A stretch of DNA of 64,000 nucleotides from Bradyrhizobium sp. CCGE-LA001 (GTDB lineage Bacteria > Pseudomonadota > Alphaproteobacteria > Rhizobiales > Xanthobacteraceae), in contig NZ_CP013949.1 in assembly GCF_000296215.2 (NCBI RefSeq), forward strand, positions 3,341,501-3,405,500, in the 5' to 3' direction. Position numbers and translations under genes: made by a program. Below the pieces are notes generated by a model, which saw only the letters and a program-made list of their open reading frames with translations, made no database searches and was not told the DNA's origin. This document shows positions 8,459 through 16,281 of this stretch, piece after piece; the stretch's first letter is position 1, and each line of letters opens with the position of its first letter.

Positions 8459-9382
8459 TCAACCGACGTGCTGAACCGCCGGCGTGTGGGGGCGCGCATC
8501 CATCGTGGTCAGCCACCGATAAGCGAAGAACAAGGCTGCGCCGGTGTAGAGCATGCCCATCGGCACCCACATCAGGATGCCCGCGAGCTGCTGATCTTCC
8601 AGCGGCGAAAGACTGAATTCGCCGGCGAGCGCGCCCTGTCCTGGAATCCACAAGCGTGTCGATAGAGTCAACAACGCGCCGAGCACACCGGAATGCAGGA
8701 TGGTGATGAACAGGCAGACGATCGCGATGCCGTCGCGAAGCCGTACGCTGCGGCCCACGCCGCGGCCATGAAAAAGGACCCACCAGAACAACAATGCGGT
8801 GGCAAAGAAGCTGATGTGCTGGAAGCGATGGATGGCGGTGTTCTCAAGGGCCCATGCATAGAGCGGCGGCGCATGCCAGGCCCAGAGCGCCAGGCCGTGC
8901 AGGGCTGTCGCGCTGACCGGATGGCTGACCAACGCCCATGGCTTGGCTACCATCGGCCGATTCAAGAAGCGGCCTGCACCAGGACGAACCGAGGAGGGCA
9001 GGCTCCACATCAGCGGTCCGTTGATCCTGGCGAATGCCATCAGTGGCGCCCCTACGACCATGAGCAGTTCGTGCTCGATCATATGGGCTGTGAACAATCG
9101 CTCGCCGAGCCAATGAAGCGGTGAGGTCAGGCTGAGCGCGACGATCAGCCATCCCGTCCAGAATGCCGCCACCTGGCGAAAGCTGACGCCGCGACCGCCG
9201 CCGGCGTGATGCCAAAGCCGCTGCGTGCCAATGTAAAAGCCAAAACCGACGAGATAAAGCGGTGCCAGAAGCCAGGGATCGAAGCTCCAGAGTGACCCAG
9301 GATCGACGTCGGAGATGCCATGCGCAGCGGCCGGCTGTGCCAGCAAGCCAACCAACAACGCCAGCAGACTTAGCGCAGGCAT
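8459..9382 (-). CDS. ctaG: CtaG-type cytochrome c oxidase assembly protein (caa3_CtaG family)
   Basis: A 307-residue polytopic membrane protein (about seven hydrophobic segments) with a cleavable-looking N-terminus ending QPAAAHG. The conserved HMIEHELLMVVGAPLM and W--HG / LH-x-GVLGALL elements match the caa3_CtaG family, which is required for building copper-containing caa3/aa3 oxidases. It is not the Cox11-type protein that shares the CtaG name. The ATG at 9382 starts the signal-like segment and overlaps the preceding gene by 13 bp. Fifth gene of the coxMNOP operon, so it probably serves that enzyme. Confidence 0.88.
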   Translation of the reverse strand: MPALSLLALLVGLLAQPAAAHGISDVDPGSLWSFDPWLLAPLYLVGFGFYIGTQRLWHHAGGGRGVSFRQVAAFWTGWLIVALSLTSPLHWLGERLFTAHMIEHELLMVVGAPLMAFARINGPLMWSLPSSVRPGAGRFLNRPMVAKPWALVSHPVSATALHGLALWAWHAPPLYAWALENTAIHRFQHISFFATALLFWWVLFHGRGVGRSVRLRDGIAIVCLFITILHSGVLGALLTLSTRLWIPGQGALAGEFSLSPLEDQQLAGILMWVPMGMLYTGAALFFAYRWLTTMDARPHTPAVQHVG

Positions 9383-9723
9383 GGGCTGATCATCAGCGAT
9401 GCCGCAAGCTGGTTTGCGATCACCAGGGCGAACAGCACGCCCGTGCCGACGCCGAGCCAGGCCATGAAGGTCCGGGGACCACCGCCTTGTGCATCGATCC
9501 ATTCCGCCCGCGCGCCGCGGCGGACTGCCCACGCCGATATCGCTGTCCCCGCGAGGGCCACGACGGCCAAAACGGCGCTCATGATCGTGCCGGTCAGCTT
9601 CGTTGTCTCGCATGAGAAATGCGCGAGCGCATAGATGCCTTGCAGGTTGATGCCCCAGGCCAGCGGCCCGAGCGCGACGCCGGCCCAATAGAGCAATCTG
9701 TTGTGTCCCTCGGTGGCGTTCAT
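9370..9723 (-). CDS. coxP: small membrane subunit of the alternative cytochrome oxidase (CoxP-like)
   Basis: A 117-residue protein with about three hydrophobic segments (LLYWAGVALGPLAWGINLQ, IMSAVLAVVALAGTAISAW, AWLGVGTGVLFALVIANQLA). The position right after the subunit III gene, with an ATGA overlap, corresponds to coxP of the B. japonicum coxMNOP operon. I assign the symbol by position and size rather than by a motif. It may be a minor oxidase subunit or the counterpart of a split subunit III or IV. It in turn overlaps ctaG, so all five genes are coupled. Confidence 0.65.
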   Translation of the reverse strand: MNATEGHNRLLYWAGVALGPLAWGINLQGIYALAHFSCETTKLTGTIMSAVLAVVALAGTAISAWAVRRGARAEWIDAQGGGPRTFMAWLGVGTGVLFALVIANQLAASLMISPCLR

Positions 9724-10319
9724 AGGCGCGGCACCCAGTCGAGCAGAACGTAGAGCGGCAGCCAGGCGAGCACGACAAAGTTCCAGTAGAACACGTTGTC
9801 GGTGACGTCGCTGAACCGGCGCGGTTTGGCGTGGCGGGTGAACATCAGCACCGCCAGGACGATCGTGTCGCCAAGATCGGTGACGAGATGGGTCGTGTGC
9901 AGTCCGAGTATCAGCCAGACGATGGATCCGTAGGCTGAATTGTCCCAGCGGGTGTTGAGATGAGCGAACTCGAAACCGCGCAGGACGAGCAGGACGATCC
10001 CGATCAGCGACATCACGATCAGGCCTGTACGCACCTTCGCAAGGTCCTGCCGGTGCGCAGCGCGATTGGTCATTTCGTTGGGGATGATGCTCAAGACATA
10101 GACGATGGTCGCGGCCGTGCCGGGCCAGAGATCGGGCGGCGCAGCGCCGATCGGCCAGGTGGGATTGACCGCATAGAGATACAGATAGGCGCCGATCGCG
10201 ACGGCGAACCCCATGCCTTCCAGCGCCATGAAGCCGATGGCGCCCCACCACGGACCACTTTGCGGGCCGTAGCCATAGGTCGGCAAGTCGCCGACGTTGC
10301 GGACGATGGTCTGTCTCAC
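9720..10319 (-). CDS. coxO: cytochrome c oxidase subunit III (CoxO-like, short form)
   Basis: A 199-residue membrane protein with about five helices and subunit III signatures (GAIGFMALEGMGFAVAIGAYLYL, RGFEFAHLNTRWDNSAYGS, LGLHTTHLVTDLGDT, the last with the conserved H--H). It lacks the first two helices of seven-helix subunit III; those appear to sit on the end of CoxN, as in caa3/ba3-type enzymes. Translation starts at a GTG that overlaps the coxN stop (GTGA), so an upstream ATG reading is rejected. Symbol assigned from operon order with B. japonicum coxMNOP. Confidence 0.85.
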   Translation of the reverse strand: MRQTIVRNVGDLPTYGYGPQSGPWWGAIGFMALEGMGFAVAIGAYLYLYAVNPTWPIGAAPPDLWPGTAATIVYVLSIIPNEMTNRAAHRQDLAKVRTGLIVMSLIGIVLLVLRGFEFAHLNTRWDNSAYGSIVWLILGLHTTHLVTDLGDTIVLAVLMFTRHAKPRRFSDVTDNVFYWNFVVLAWLPLYVLLDWVPRL

Positions 10320-12229
10320 TCCTCGTCCTCCCTGGTCTTGGCTGGCCAGAACCAGCCGATCAAGGCGATGGCCATCGGTGGCGTCCCCCAGAGCACAGCC
10401 CAAGGCGTGAAGATCGAGCCGATGAAGAAGATTGCCGTCGCGATGGCCGTCAGCAGTGGCCAGATGCTGGGCGCGGGAGACGCTTCGCGGATCTGTGGCT
10501 CGGCTTCCGCGAGCGATGTCAAAAGCACTTCGCGGCGCTCCACGCTGAGACCGGCGACGACGGGCAGGCTTTCATTGTCGAACCACAGGGGATCGCGATG
10601 CTTGACGATGGGAATGCGATCAAAGTTTTGCGGTGGCGGCGGTGATGGAGTCGCCCATTCCAGCGTTGAAGCATCCCAGGGATTGTCACCTGCGAGCGCG
10701 CCACTCCGCAAGCTATGGATCACGTTGACCAGCAGCAGCGCGAAGCTGAGCGCGAAGATGACGGAGCCGCCGCTCGAGAGCAGGTTGAGATGCGCCCAAT
10801 CCATGTCGGCCGTGTAAGTGTAGACCCGGCGCGGCATTCCGATCAGTCCAAGGATGTGCATCGGGAAGAACGCGACATTGAAGCCGATGAAGGCCAGCCA
10901 GAAATTCCAGCGACCGAGGCTTTCGCTGAGCATCCTGCCGGTGATCTTCGGAAACCAGTAATAGACGGCACCAATGAGCGGGAAGACGGCACCGCCGATC
11001 AGGACGTAGTGAAAGTGCGCAACGACGAAATAAGTGTCGTGCACCTGGGTGTCGATCGGAACCGAGGCGACCATGACGCCGGACAGGCCGCCGAGCACGA
11101 AGATCACAATGAAACCGATCACGAACAGGAGCGGCGTGCGGTAGACGGGACGGCCATCCCAGAGTGTCGCCAGCCAGCAGAAGATCTGGAGCCCACTCGG
11201 TACTGCGATCAGCATGCTAGAGGCCGTGAACAGGCCGGCGCCGAGCTGGGGCAGGCCGGTCACGAACATGTGGTGGACCCAGAGCCCGAACGATAAGAAG
11301 CCGGTCGCGATCAGCGAGAGAATGACGATTGGGTAACCGACCACGGGCCGGCGCGCGAAGGTCGCCAGAATCGCCGACACCATGCCCGTGCCGGGAATGA
11401 AAATAATATAGACCTCGGGATGGCCGAAGAACCAGAACAGATGCTGCCAGAGCAGGGGATGCCCACCAGAGGACGAGTCGTAGAAGCGCGTGTTGACGAG
11501 GCGATCCAGGATCAGCGATGTCGAGGCCACCATGATCGAGGGCATCGCGAACATCACCAGGAAGGCGGTGACCAGCATCGCCCAGACGAACAGGGGAATG
11601 CGATCGAGCGTCATGCCGGGCGCGCGCTGCTTGAACACGGTCACAATGATCTCCACGGCAACGGCAAGCGCCGCGACCTCGGTAAAGGTGATCATCTGCG
11701 CCCAGACGTCCGGGCGTTTCGTCGGCGTGTACTGCAACGAGGACAGCGGAACATAAGCAAACCAGCCGACATCCGGGCCGACATTGAGCGCGAAGGAAAT
11801 CCAGAGGAAGCAGCCTCCGAACAGAAATATCCAGTAGCTGAACGCATTCAGGCGCGGGAAGGCGATGTTTCGCGTTCCGACCATCAGCGGCACCAGGTAG
11901 ACGGCGAATGCCTCCATCACCGGCACGGCAAACAGGAACATCATGGTCGAGCCATGCATCGTGAAGATCTGGTTGTACTTGTCCGCAGACAGGAACGTCT
12001 TCTCGGGGCCGGCGAGTTGAACGCGCATGACGATTGCGAGAATCCCACCGAGCAGCAGGAACACGAACGCCGTGACGATGTAGCGCCGGCCCACGACCTT
12101 ATGGTCTACTGACATCAGCGCGCCGAAAAAGCCGGATGGCGTGCGCCAGATATTCTTGAGCCGCGTCGAAAGCTGGAGGCCGCTCAGCCCATCATCCCGC
12201 AACTCGCGCCGTTCAGCTATCTGGGTCAT
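10316..12229 (-). CDS. coxN: cytochrome c oxidase subunit I (CoxN) with C-terminal extension
   Basis: A 637-residue heme-copper oxidase core subunit. Heme and copper ligands are intact: His92 (MHGSTMMF), His270-x3-Tyr274 (FFGHPEVY, cross-linked pair), His319-His320, and HFHYVL (His405, His407). Glu272 of the D-channel end is present. The Asp at the D-channel mouth is Asn121 (GTRNIAFPRLN) and the K-channel Lys is Gln348 (VPSGLQIF), so both canonical proton-input residues are replaced. After helix 12 there are two extra helices (near residues 585-630) that match the missing start of subunit III. The ATG is fixed by the 4 bp overlap with coxM. It reduces O2 in the inner membrane. Confidence 0.95.
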   Translation of the reverse strand: MTQIAERRELRDDGLSGLQLSTRLKNIWRTPSGFFGALMSVDHKVVGRRYIVTAFVFLLLGGILAIVMRVQLAGPEKTFLSADKYNQIFTMHGSTMMFLFAVPVMEAFAVYLVPLMVGTRNIAFPRLNAFSYWIFLFGGCFLWISFALNVGPDVGWFAYVPLSSLQYTPTKRPDVWAQMITFTEVAALAVAVEIIVTVFKQRAPGMTLDRIPLFVWAMLVTAFLVMFAMPSIMVASTSLILDRLVNTRFYDSSSGGHPLLWQHLFWFFGHPEVYIIFIPGTGMVSAILATFARRPVVGYPIVILSLIATGFLSFGLWVHHMFVTGLPQLGAGLFTASSMLIAVPSGLQIFCWLATLWDGRPVYRTPLLFVIGFIVIFVLGGLSGVMVASVPIDTQVHDTYFVVAHFHYVLIGGAVFPLIGAVYYWFPKITGRMLSESLGRWNFWLAFIGFNVAFFPMHILGLIGMPRRVYTYTADMDWAHLNLLSSGGSVIFALSFALLLVNVIHSLRSGALAGDNPWDASTLEWATPSPPPPQNFDRIPIVKHRDPLWFDNESLPVVAGLSVERREVLLTSLAEAEPQIREASPAPSIWPLLTAIATAIFFIGSIFTPWAVLWGTPPMAIALIGWFWPAKTREDEE

Positions 12230-13236
12230 TTGAGCTGCTCCAGATAGTGAATGATCGCGATGAGCTCGTCCGATTGCAGGGGCATCTTCGGCATGGTGTT
12301 GCCGGGCTTGATGTGCTGAGGATCGGCGATCCAGGCCCCAAGCGTCGCCGTCGTCATCGGCAGCGTTCCGGCGGCGATCGTCGTTCGGCTGGCGACATGC
12401 GTCAGATCCGGTCCCAATTGTCCACCGGCGAGCGTGCCTCGAACGGTGTGGCAGAGCGCGCAGCCCCGCGCGCGAAACAGCTGCTCGCCCTGTTTGCCGA
12501 GTGGCTCGGTCGGGCTCTTCGCACTCTCGTTCTCCTTGTCGCGCCAGCGGACATACTCGTCCGGCGGCAGTGCGAGTACGGCAAAGGCCATATGGGCGTG
12601 CTGAAGTCCGCAGAATTCGGCACACTGGCCGCGATAGACGCCGGGAGTCTTCGCGGTGAATTGCAATTCGTTCTTCTGCCCAGTGATCAGGTCCATCTTC
12701 CCGGTTAGGCTCGGGATCCAGAAGCTGTGGATCACGTCGGCCGACTCCAACTCGACCTTCACTGGCTGGCCGATCGGAATGCGGATCTCGTTCGCTGTCA
12801 CGAAGCTCTTGTTGGGACTGTCGTCTTCGTAGCGGACCTCCCACCACCATTGATGGCCGATGATCTTGAGCGTGAGCGCGTTCTCGTCCTTGGCGAAGAC
12901 GGTGCGCTGACCGGCATAGCTGACGATCGAAAGCCCGAGCACGATGACCAGGGTCGCGACCCCCAACACGAAGACGACACGGCCACTGGTCCGCTCAAAG
13001 GACTGGTGCAGCGCCAGCGGTTGACCGGCCGCGCGCTTTCGGCGCAGCATGCCCACGCAAAGCACGATCACGACGGCGATCCAGACGACGGCCGCAACGA
13101 TCAGGAAGATGAAGAAGGTCCGGAGGATCTGGTCGGACTGAAGTCCCTGCGGGTCGAGCACGGACTGGCGGCCCGCACAAGCGGCCAGCGGCAAGGTCGC
13201 AAATGGCACCAGAGCCGTTCGCATCCGGACATTCAT
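12226..13236 (-). CDS. coxM: cytochrome c oxidase subunit II fused to cytochrome c (CoxM)
   Basis: A 336-residue subunit: signal/lipobox LPLAAC (Cys20 as likely lipidated residue), two transmembrane helices, QWWW aromatic patch, and a cupredoxin with the CuA site His170, Cys205, Glu207, Cys209, His213, Met216 (GQCAEFCGLQHAHM). The C-terminus carries a covalently bound heme c domain (CALCH at 259-263, GNTMPKMP for the Met ligand). This heme-c-bearing subunit II is the mark of caa3-type oxidases and of the B. japonicum coxMNOP enzyme. The ATG at 13236 opens the signal; longer N-terminal readings are not signal-like. First gene of the operon; no FixK box was seen upstream. Confidence 0.93.
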   Translation of the reverse strand: MNVRMRTALVPFATLPLAACAGRQSVLDPQGLQSDQILRTFFIFLIVAAVVWIAVVIVLCVGMLRRKRAAGQPLALHQSFERTSGRVVFVLGVATLVIVLGLSIVSYAGQRTVFAKDENALTLKIIGHQWWWEVRYEDDSPNKSFVTANEIRIPIGQPVKVELESADVIHSFWIPSLTGKMDLITGQKNELQFTAKTPGVYRGQCAEFCGLQHAHMAFAVLALPPDEYVRWRDKENESAKSPTEPLGKQGEQLFRARGCALCHTVRGTLAGGQLGPDLTHVASRTTIAAGTLPMTTATLGAWIADPQHIKPGNTMPKMPLQSDELIAIIHYLEQLK

Positions 13237-13324
13237 CGATTTCGCCGTGCTCCCCTGTGGAAGGGCGAACCGGTCAATCGTATGAAGGTTCCTATCCGCG
13301 CGAAGTCGCGGTTTTACAGGCGCA

Positions 13325-13447
13325 TCAGAACGGCCATCCTCTGGCCGCGATGAAGATGGCCGCATCGGCGACCGCCATCAGCAGCAGGACGATCAAGACG
13401 GCTATCATCGCTCCTGGCTGGGTGATCGCGCGAAGGTCTTCAAGCAT
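13325..13447 (-). CDS. possible 40-residue single-helix membrane protein
   Basis: A short frame upstream of coxM, on the same strand, encodes MLEDLRAITQPG followed by one strongly hydrophobic helix (AMIAVLIVLLLMAVADAAIF) and a short basic end. Tiny single-helix proteins are common partners of terminal oxidases, and the position 88 bp before coxM is suggestive. There is no convincing ribosome-binding site, and a longer N-terminal extension looks non-coding. I treat it as a candidate only. Confidence 0.35.
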   Translation of the reverse strand: MLEDLRAITQPGAMIAVLIVLLLMAVADAAIFIAARGWPF

Positions 13448-13722
13448 TGGCTTTGTGTTTCGACCATTTTGCTTCGAATTGATGGACCGGACCGATCGGA
13501 GCAAGGCTGCCGTGACCGAGACGTCTTTCCAAATGTCCGATCTATGTGCTCCGCTTGCACGTGCCGGCAATGCCAGCGGGCTGCCGTGGTTCCTAAGTCG
13601 CGGATACACGAAGTCGATCGCGAGACAAGGACAGCCAGGACGATCGTCAGGTCGTTGCGCGGGAAACCGAGGAGAAGCGCGCCGACCAAACGGGGCTTCA
13701 CGCCCAGTGAGATTTGGACGCC

Positions 13723-13845
13723 TTAGAGACGTACCCCGGTCGTCGCAAACGCGTGAGCGACGGGCTCCTGAACCCGATTTAAGAGCACCATGCCCGCAGC
13801 CGCAATCACCAGCGACGCGACGCAGCCAAGAAGAAACGCTTTCAT
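13723..13845 (-). CDS. conserved 40-residue small membrane protein (MKAFLLGC type)
   Basis: A 40-codon gene begins at ATG 13845 with MKAFLLGCVASLVIAAAG, one hydrophobic helix, and ends with the tail FATTGVRL. A GGGAGG ribosome-binding site lies 4 bp before the ATG. I recognise this as a type of tiny protein that recurs in Bradyrhizobium genomes, often as several copies, with no known role. The strong Shine-Dalgarno site and typical ending make it more credible than most frames of this length. Confidence 0.7.
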   Translation of the reverse strand: MKAFLLGCVASLVIAAAGMVLLNRVQEPVAHAFATTGVRL

Positions 13846-13933
13846 CCGCAGCCTCCCGCACAAACATCAAGCTGTTTATACGATACGGCTGGCCGCGAGC
13901 CAACGCGTTGATTGCATCAGGGCACAAGCAGTC

Positions 13934-14188
13934 CTACGGGCTCTTGAAGATGGGGTCGGCGGAGAACGCAGAGCCCGTCAGGCCAAGAGACTGAAGCGCG
14001 GCATGATTCAGGTCGATTGCCAGGATCGCCAAAAGGAGCGCGAGCACGACGGCAACGACAATCAGGAAGGGCGAGGCGCGCCCGGCATCGGGATCATCCG
14101 ATCCGTCGAGCGGACGCAACGCGCGCAGTCGCGCCAGCATCTGCAGAAATGGCCGCGCTCGCCCCTGCACGCCGTCATCCTTGACCAC
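13934..14188 (-). CDS. hypothetical small membrane protein
   Basis: An 84-residue frame with a basic, Arg-rich N-terminal half and one long hydrophobic helix (FLIVVAVVLALLLAILAIDL), followed by about 27 polar residues. It may start at an internal Met (MLARLRALRPL). Nothing in it points to a function. It lies between two other small membrane-protein genes on the same strand, 88 bp before the 40-residue MKAFLLGC-type gene. No strong ribosome-binding site was found. Confidence 0.4.
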   Translation of the reverse strand: MVKDDGVQGRARPFLQMLARLRALRPLDGSDDPDAGRASPFLIVVAVVLALLLAILAIDLNHAALQSLGLTGSAFSADPIFKSP

Positions 14189-14266
14189 CAGACTAGCCCG
14201 AGCGTAGTGCCCGGACCCCCGCCGTTCAAGCGGGATGCAAGGTCAGTCTGTCGCGGCGCACCTGCC

Positions 14267-14293
14267 GGAACGTAGAACGGGGGCAATTCGTTT
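14267..14293 (+). promoter_or_regulatory. candidate EcfG-type (general stress response) promoter
   Basis: GGAAC (14267-14271), a 17-bp spacer and CGTTT (14289-14293) match the GGAAC-N16/17-CGTT promoter class used by the alphaproteobacterial general stress sigma factor EcfG (PhyR-NepR pathway). It ends 25 bp before the GTG start of the small exported Pro-rich protein, a reasonable distance for a 5' leader. Based on one motif match only. Confidence 0.45.
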
Positions 14294-14317
14294 GGTACGT
14301 GCACCGGAGGATCTGCC

Positions 14318-14578
14318 GTGAAACTGCTGATGACGATTTTGTGCTTTGCAGCACTTGGCCTCTTCGAGAGTGCCTCCGCCCAGACCGCGCAACCCAACTC
14401 GTCTGCCGCGCAGACACCTCCGGAGGACAAGGGCCAACCCCAGCCACAAGGCTGGACGGGTCCGATCAACACGGGCTCGGGCGGCGCGCCCCCCGAAAGT
14501 CCTCAGGGTCAGAGTCCGCCGGGAATGCAGCCCGCGCCCGAGGGATCATCCAAGGTCACGACGGCACCGGCGAAGTAG
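14318..14578 (+). CDS. small exported proline/glutamine-rich protein
   Basis: An 86-residue protein starting at GTG, 7 bp after a CGGAGG ribosome-binding site. Signal peptide MKLLMTILCFAALGLFESASA with likely cleavage at ASA-QT. The mature part (about 65 residues) is low complexity: rich in Pro, Gln, Gly and Ser, no cysteine, and probably unstructured. A possible EcfG promoter precedes it, which would place it in the general stress response. Function unknown. Confidence 0.65.
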   Translation: MKLLMTILCFAALGLFESASAQTAQPNSSAAQTPPEDKGQPQPQGWTGPINTGSGGAPPESPQGQSPPGMQPAPEGSSKVTTAPAK

Positions 14579-14651
14579 ATCGGTAATTTATCTCCGCCGA
14601 CTGTTCTGGCATTCTCGAGGGCGTGAACGTGACCAGGGCCGGTGAGGGGCG

Positions 14652-15938
14652 ATGAGGTTACCTTTCTGCGCACTTGCCGCGGCCCTGTGGGTCATCGTCG
14701 CAGTTTCAGCCGTGCGCGCCGACATGGTGGGACATGGCGGCCCCATACGGGCGCTTGCCGTTTCGCCAGATGGAAACCGCCTCCTGTCCGGCAGCTTCGA
14801 TACGGCCGCCATTCGCTGGTCGCTGGAGACTGATACCGCGGAGCAAGTGCTGCGGTACCATGCCGATGCCGTTAACGCGGTCGTCTTCCTGAAGGATGGC
14901 CGCATGGTGACGGCCGGTGCCGACGCACGGATTGCGGTGTGGACCGCGGGCCGGCAGCAGCCGGAGCGTGTGCTCGAGGGACACCTCGCTCCGATCGTCG
15001 CGCTCGCAGTCTCTCCCGACGGGGCATTTCTCGCATCGGCTTCATGGGATCGGACAGTGCGGCTGTGGTCGCTATCGGACGGTGCCTCGCGCGTGCTGGA
15101 AGGGCATACGCAGAACGTCAACGGCGTCGCGTTCACGCCGGACGGCCAATCGCTGGTCAGCGTCGGCTATGATCTGACGTTGCGCATCTGGCGCCTGCCG
15201 GATGGCCAGCCCGAAATCATGACCTTGCCGGCGCCGCTCAACGCCGTGAGCGTGGCGCCGGATGGTGAAATCGTCGTGGGCGCTGTCGATGGCATGCTGC
15301 GCATGCTGACCGCAGACGGCAAGGTCAGCGGCGAGGTTGCCGCTGGCCCGACACAGGTGGTGGCCGTGACGATCTCGGCAGACGGCGCGTTGATCGCGGC
15401 GGCCGGCATCGGCGGCACGGTAGCCATCATCGACCGCAAGTCCCGCAGCTTGCTCCGCACGTTGATCGGCCCGGGGCTGCCGGTCTGGTCGGTCGCTTTC
15501 CTTTCAGATCGCGAGACGCTGATCACGGGCGGTGCGGACGGCAAGATCCGCCGCTGGAATGCGCGAACGGGCGATCCGATCAGCTCTGTTCTATCCGGCA
15601 AGTCGGCTGATCCGCTGGCGGTCTATGCCGGCGACCACGGTGCAGAAGTGTTTCGCGCCTGCGTTGCCTGTCACACGCTGTCGGACAAAGAGGTTCAGCG
15701 CGCGGGCCCGACGCTTGCGGGACTGTATGGCCGCAAGATCGCATCGCTCCCGGGCTATCGCTTTTCCGAGGCGCTGAAGACCATGGACATCGTCTGGACG
15801 CCCGAGACCGTCGCAAAATTGTTCGAAGTCGGACCGAACAGCTACACGCCCGGGACCAAGATGCCGGAGCAGCGCATCGGTTCAGCCGAGGACCGCCGCG
15901 CATTGACCGACTTCCTTGGCCGCGCGACGTCGCGATAG
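14652..15938 (+). CDS. exported WD40-repeat protein fused to a cytochrome c domain
   Basis: A 428-residue protein with signal peptide (MRLPFCALAAALWVIVAVSAV), about seven WD40 blades (residues ~25-315, for example SFDTAAIRWS, SASWDRTVRLWS, GADGKIRRWN) and a C-terminal class I cytochrome c (CVACH near 338-342; GPTLAGLYGR; GTKMPEQ for the Met). A periplasmic propeller carrying a heme would let electron transfer be tied to binding of a partner or substrate. It starts 74 bp after the small Pro-rich gene on the same strand. The arrangement is known from scattered proteobacterial proteins, but I know of no settled role. Confidence 0.9.
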   Translation: MRLPFCALAAALWVIVAVSAVRADMVGHGGPIRALAVSPDGNRLLSGSFDTAAIRWSLETDTAEQVLRYHADAVNAVVFLKDGRMVTAGADARIAVWTAGRQQPERVLEGHLAPIVALAVSPDGAFLASASWDRTVRLWSLSDGASRVLEGHTQNVNGVAFTPDGQSLVSVGYDLTLRIWRLPDGQPEIMTLPAPLNAVSVAPDGEIVVGAVDGMLRMLTADGKVSGEVAAGPTQVVAVTISADGALIAAAGIGGTVAIIDRKSRSLLRTLIGPGLPVWSVAFLSDRETLITGGADGKIRRWNARTGDPISSVLSGKSADPLAVYAGDHGAEVFRACVACHTLSDKEVQRAGPTLAGLYGRKIASLPGYRFSEALKTMDIVWTPETVAKLFEVGPNSYTPGTKMPEQRIGSAEDRRALTDFLGRATSR

Positions 15939-15945
15939 CCGCCTC

Positions 15946-16245
15946 TCAAATCGAGTCCCAATAGTCCATCGGAAGATCCCTCATCTCCGGATGCTGCTTG
16001 AGGATCTGAATGACGTCGATGGTGGGATGCTCCTTCAGCGCGTCCGCAACGCAGCGGTTGACGTATTTCCGGCGCGACAGCCACGCGATTTTCTGGCCCT
16101 TGGCTTCGGCCTTGCAGGCGACGATCGCCTGCTTCACGGCAACCTTCTGCGCCTTGGTGAGGGGAGGAGCGGCGGCTTCGGCCGATCCGCCGGCGACAGC
16201 AACCGAAATCATGCACGTCGACAGAGCTGCGATGAAACGAGACAT
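15946..16245 (-). CDS. small exported PsiF-like/hypothetical protein
   Basis: A 99-residue protein with signal peptide (MSRFIAALSTCMISVAVAGGS, cleavage near AEA) and a mature part with two cysteines framing a basic helix (C-KAEAKGQKIAWLSRRKYVNR-C). This spacing recalls the PsiF repeat (CxxxAKxxx...C) of small periplasmic proteins. The gene follows the four-cluster ferredoxin-like gene by 36 bp on the same strand, with an AAGGAAG site before its ATG. It converges with the WD40-cytochrome gene, leaving 7 bp between their stops. Role unknown. Confidence 0.65.
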   Translation of the reverse strand: MSRFIAALSTCMISVAVAGGSAEAAAPPLTKAQKVAVKQAIVACKAEAKGQKIAWLSRRKYVNRCVADALKEHPTIDVIQILKQHPEMRDLPMDYWDSI

Positions 16246-16281
16246 GGTGATGATGCTTCCTTGGTTTCCGACCCTGCGAAA

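Noticed and set aside
11420..12112. Plus-strand open frame opposite coxN
   Set aside because: Charged low-complexity shadow of a conserved subunit I gene.
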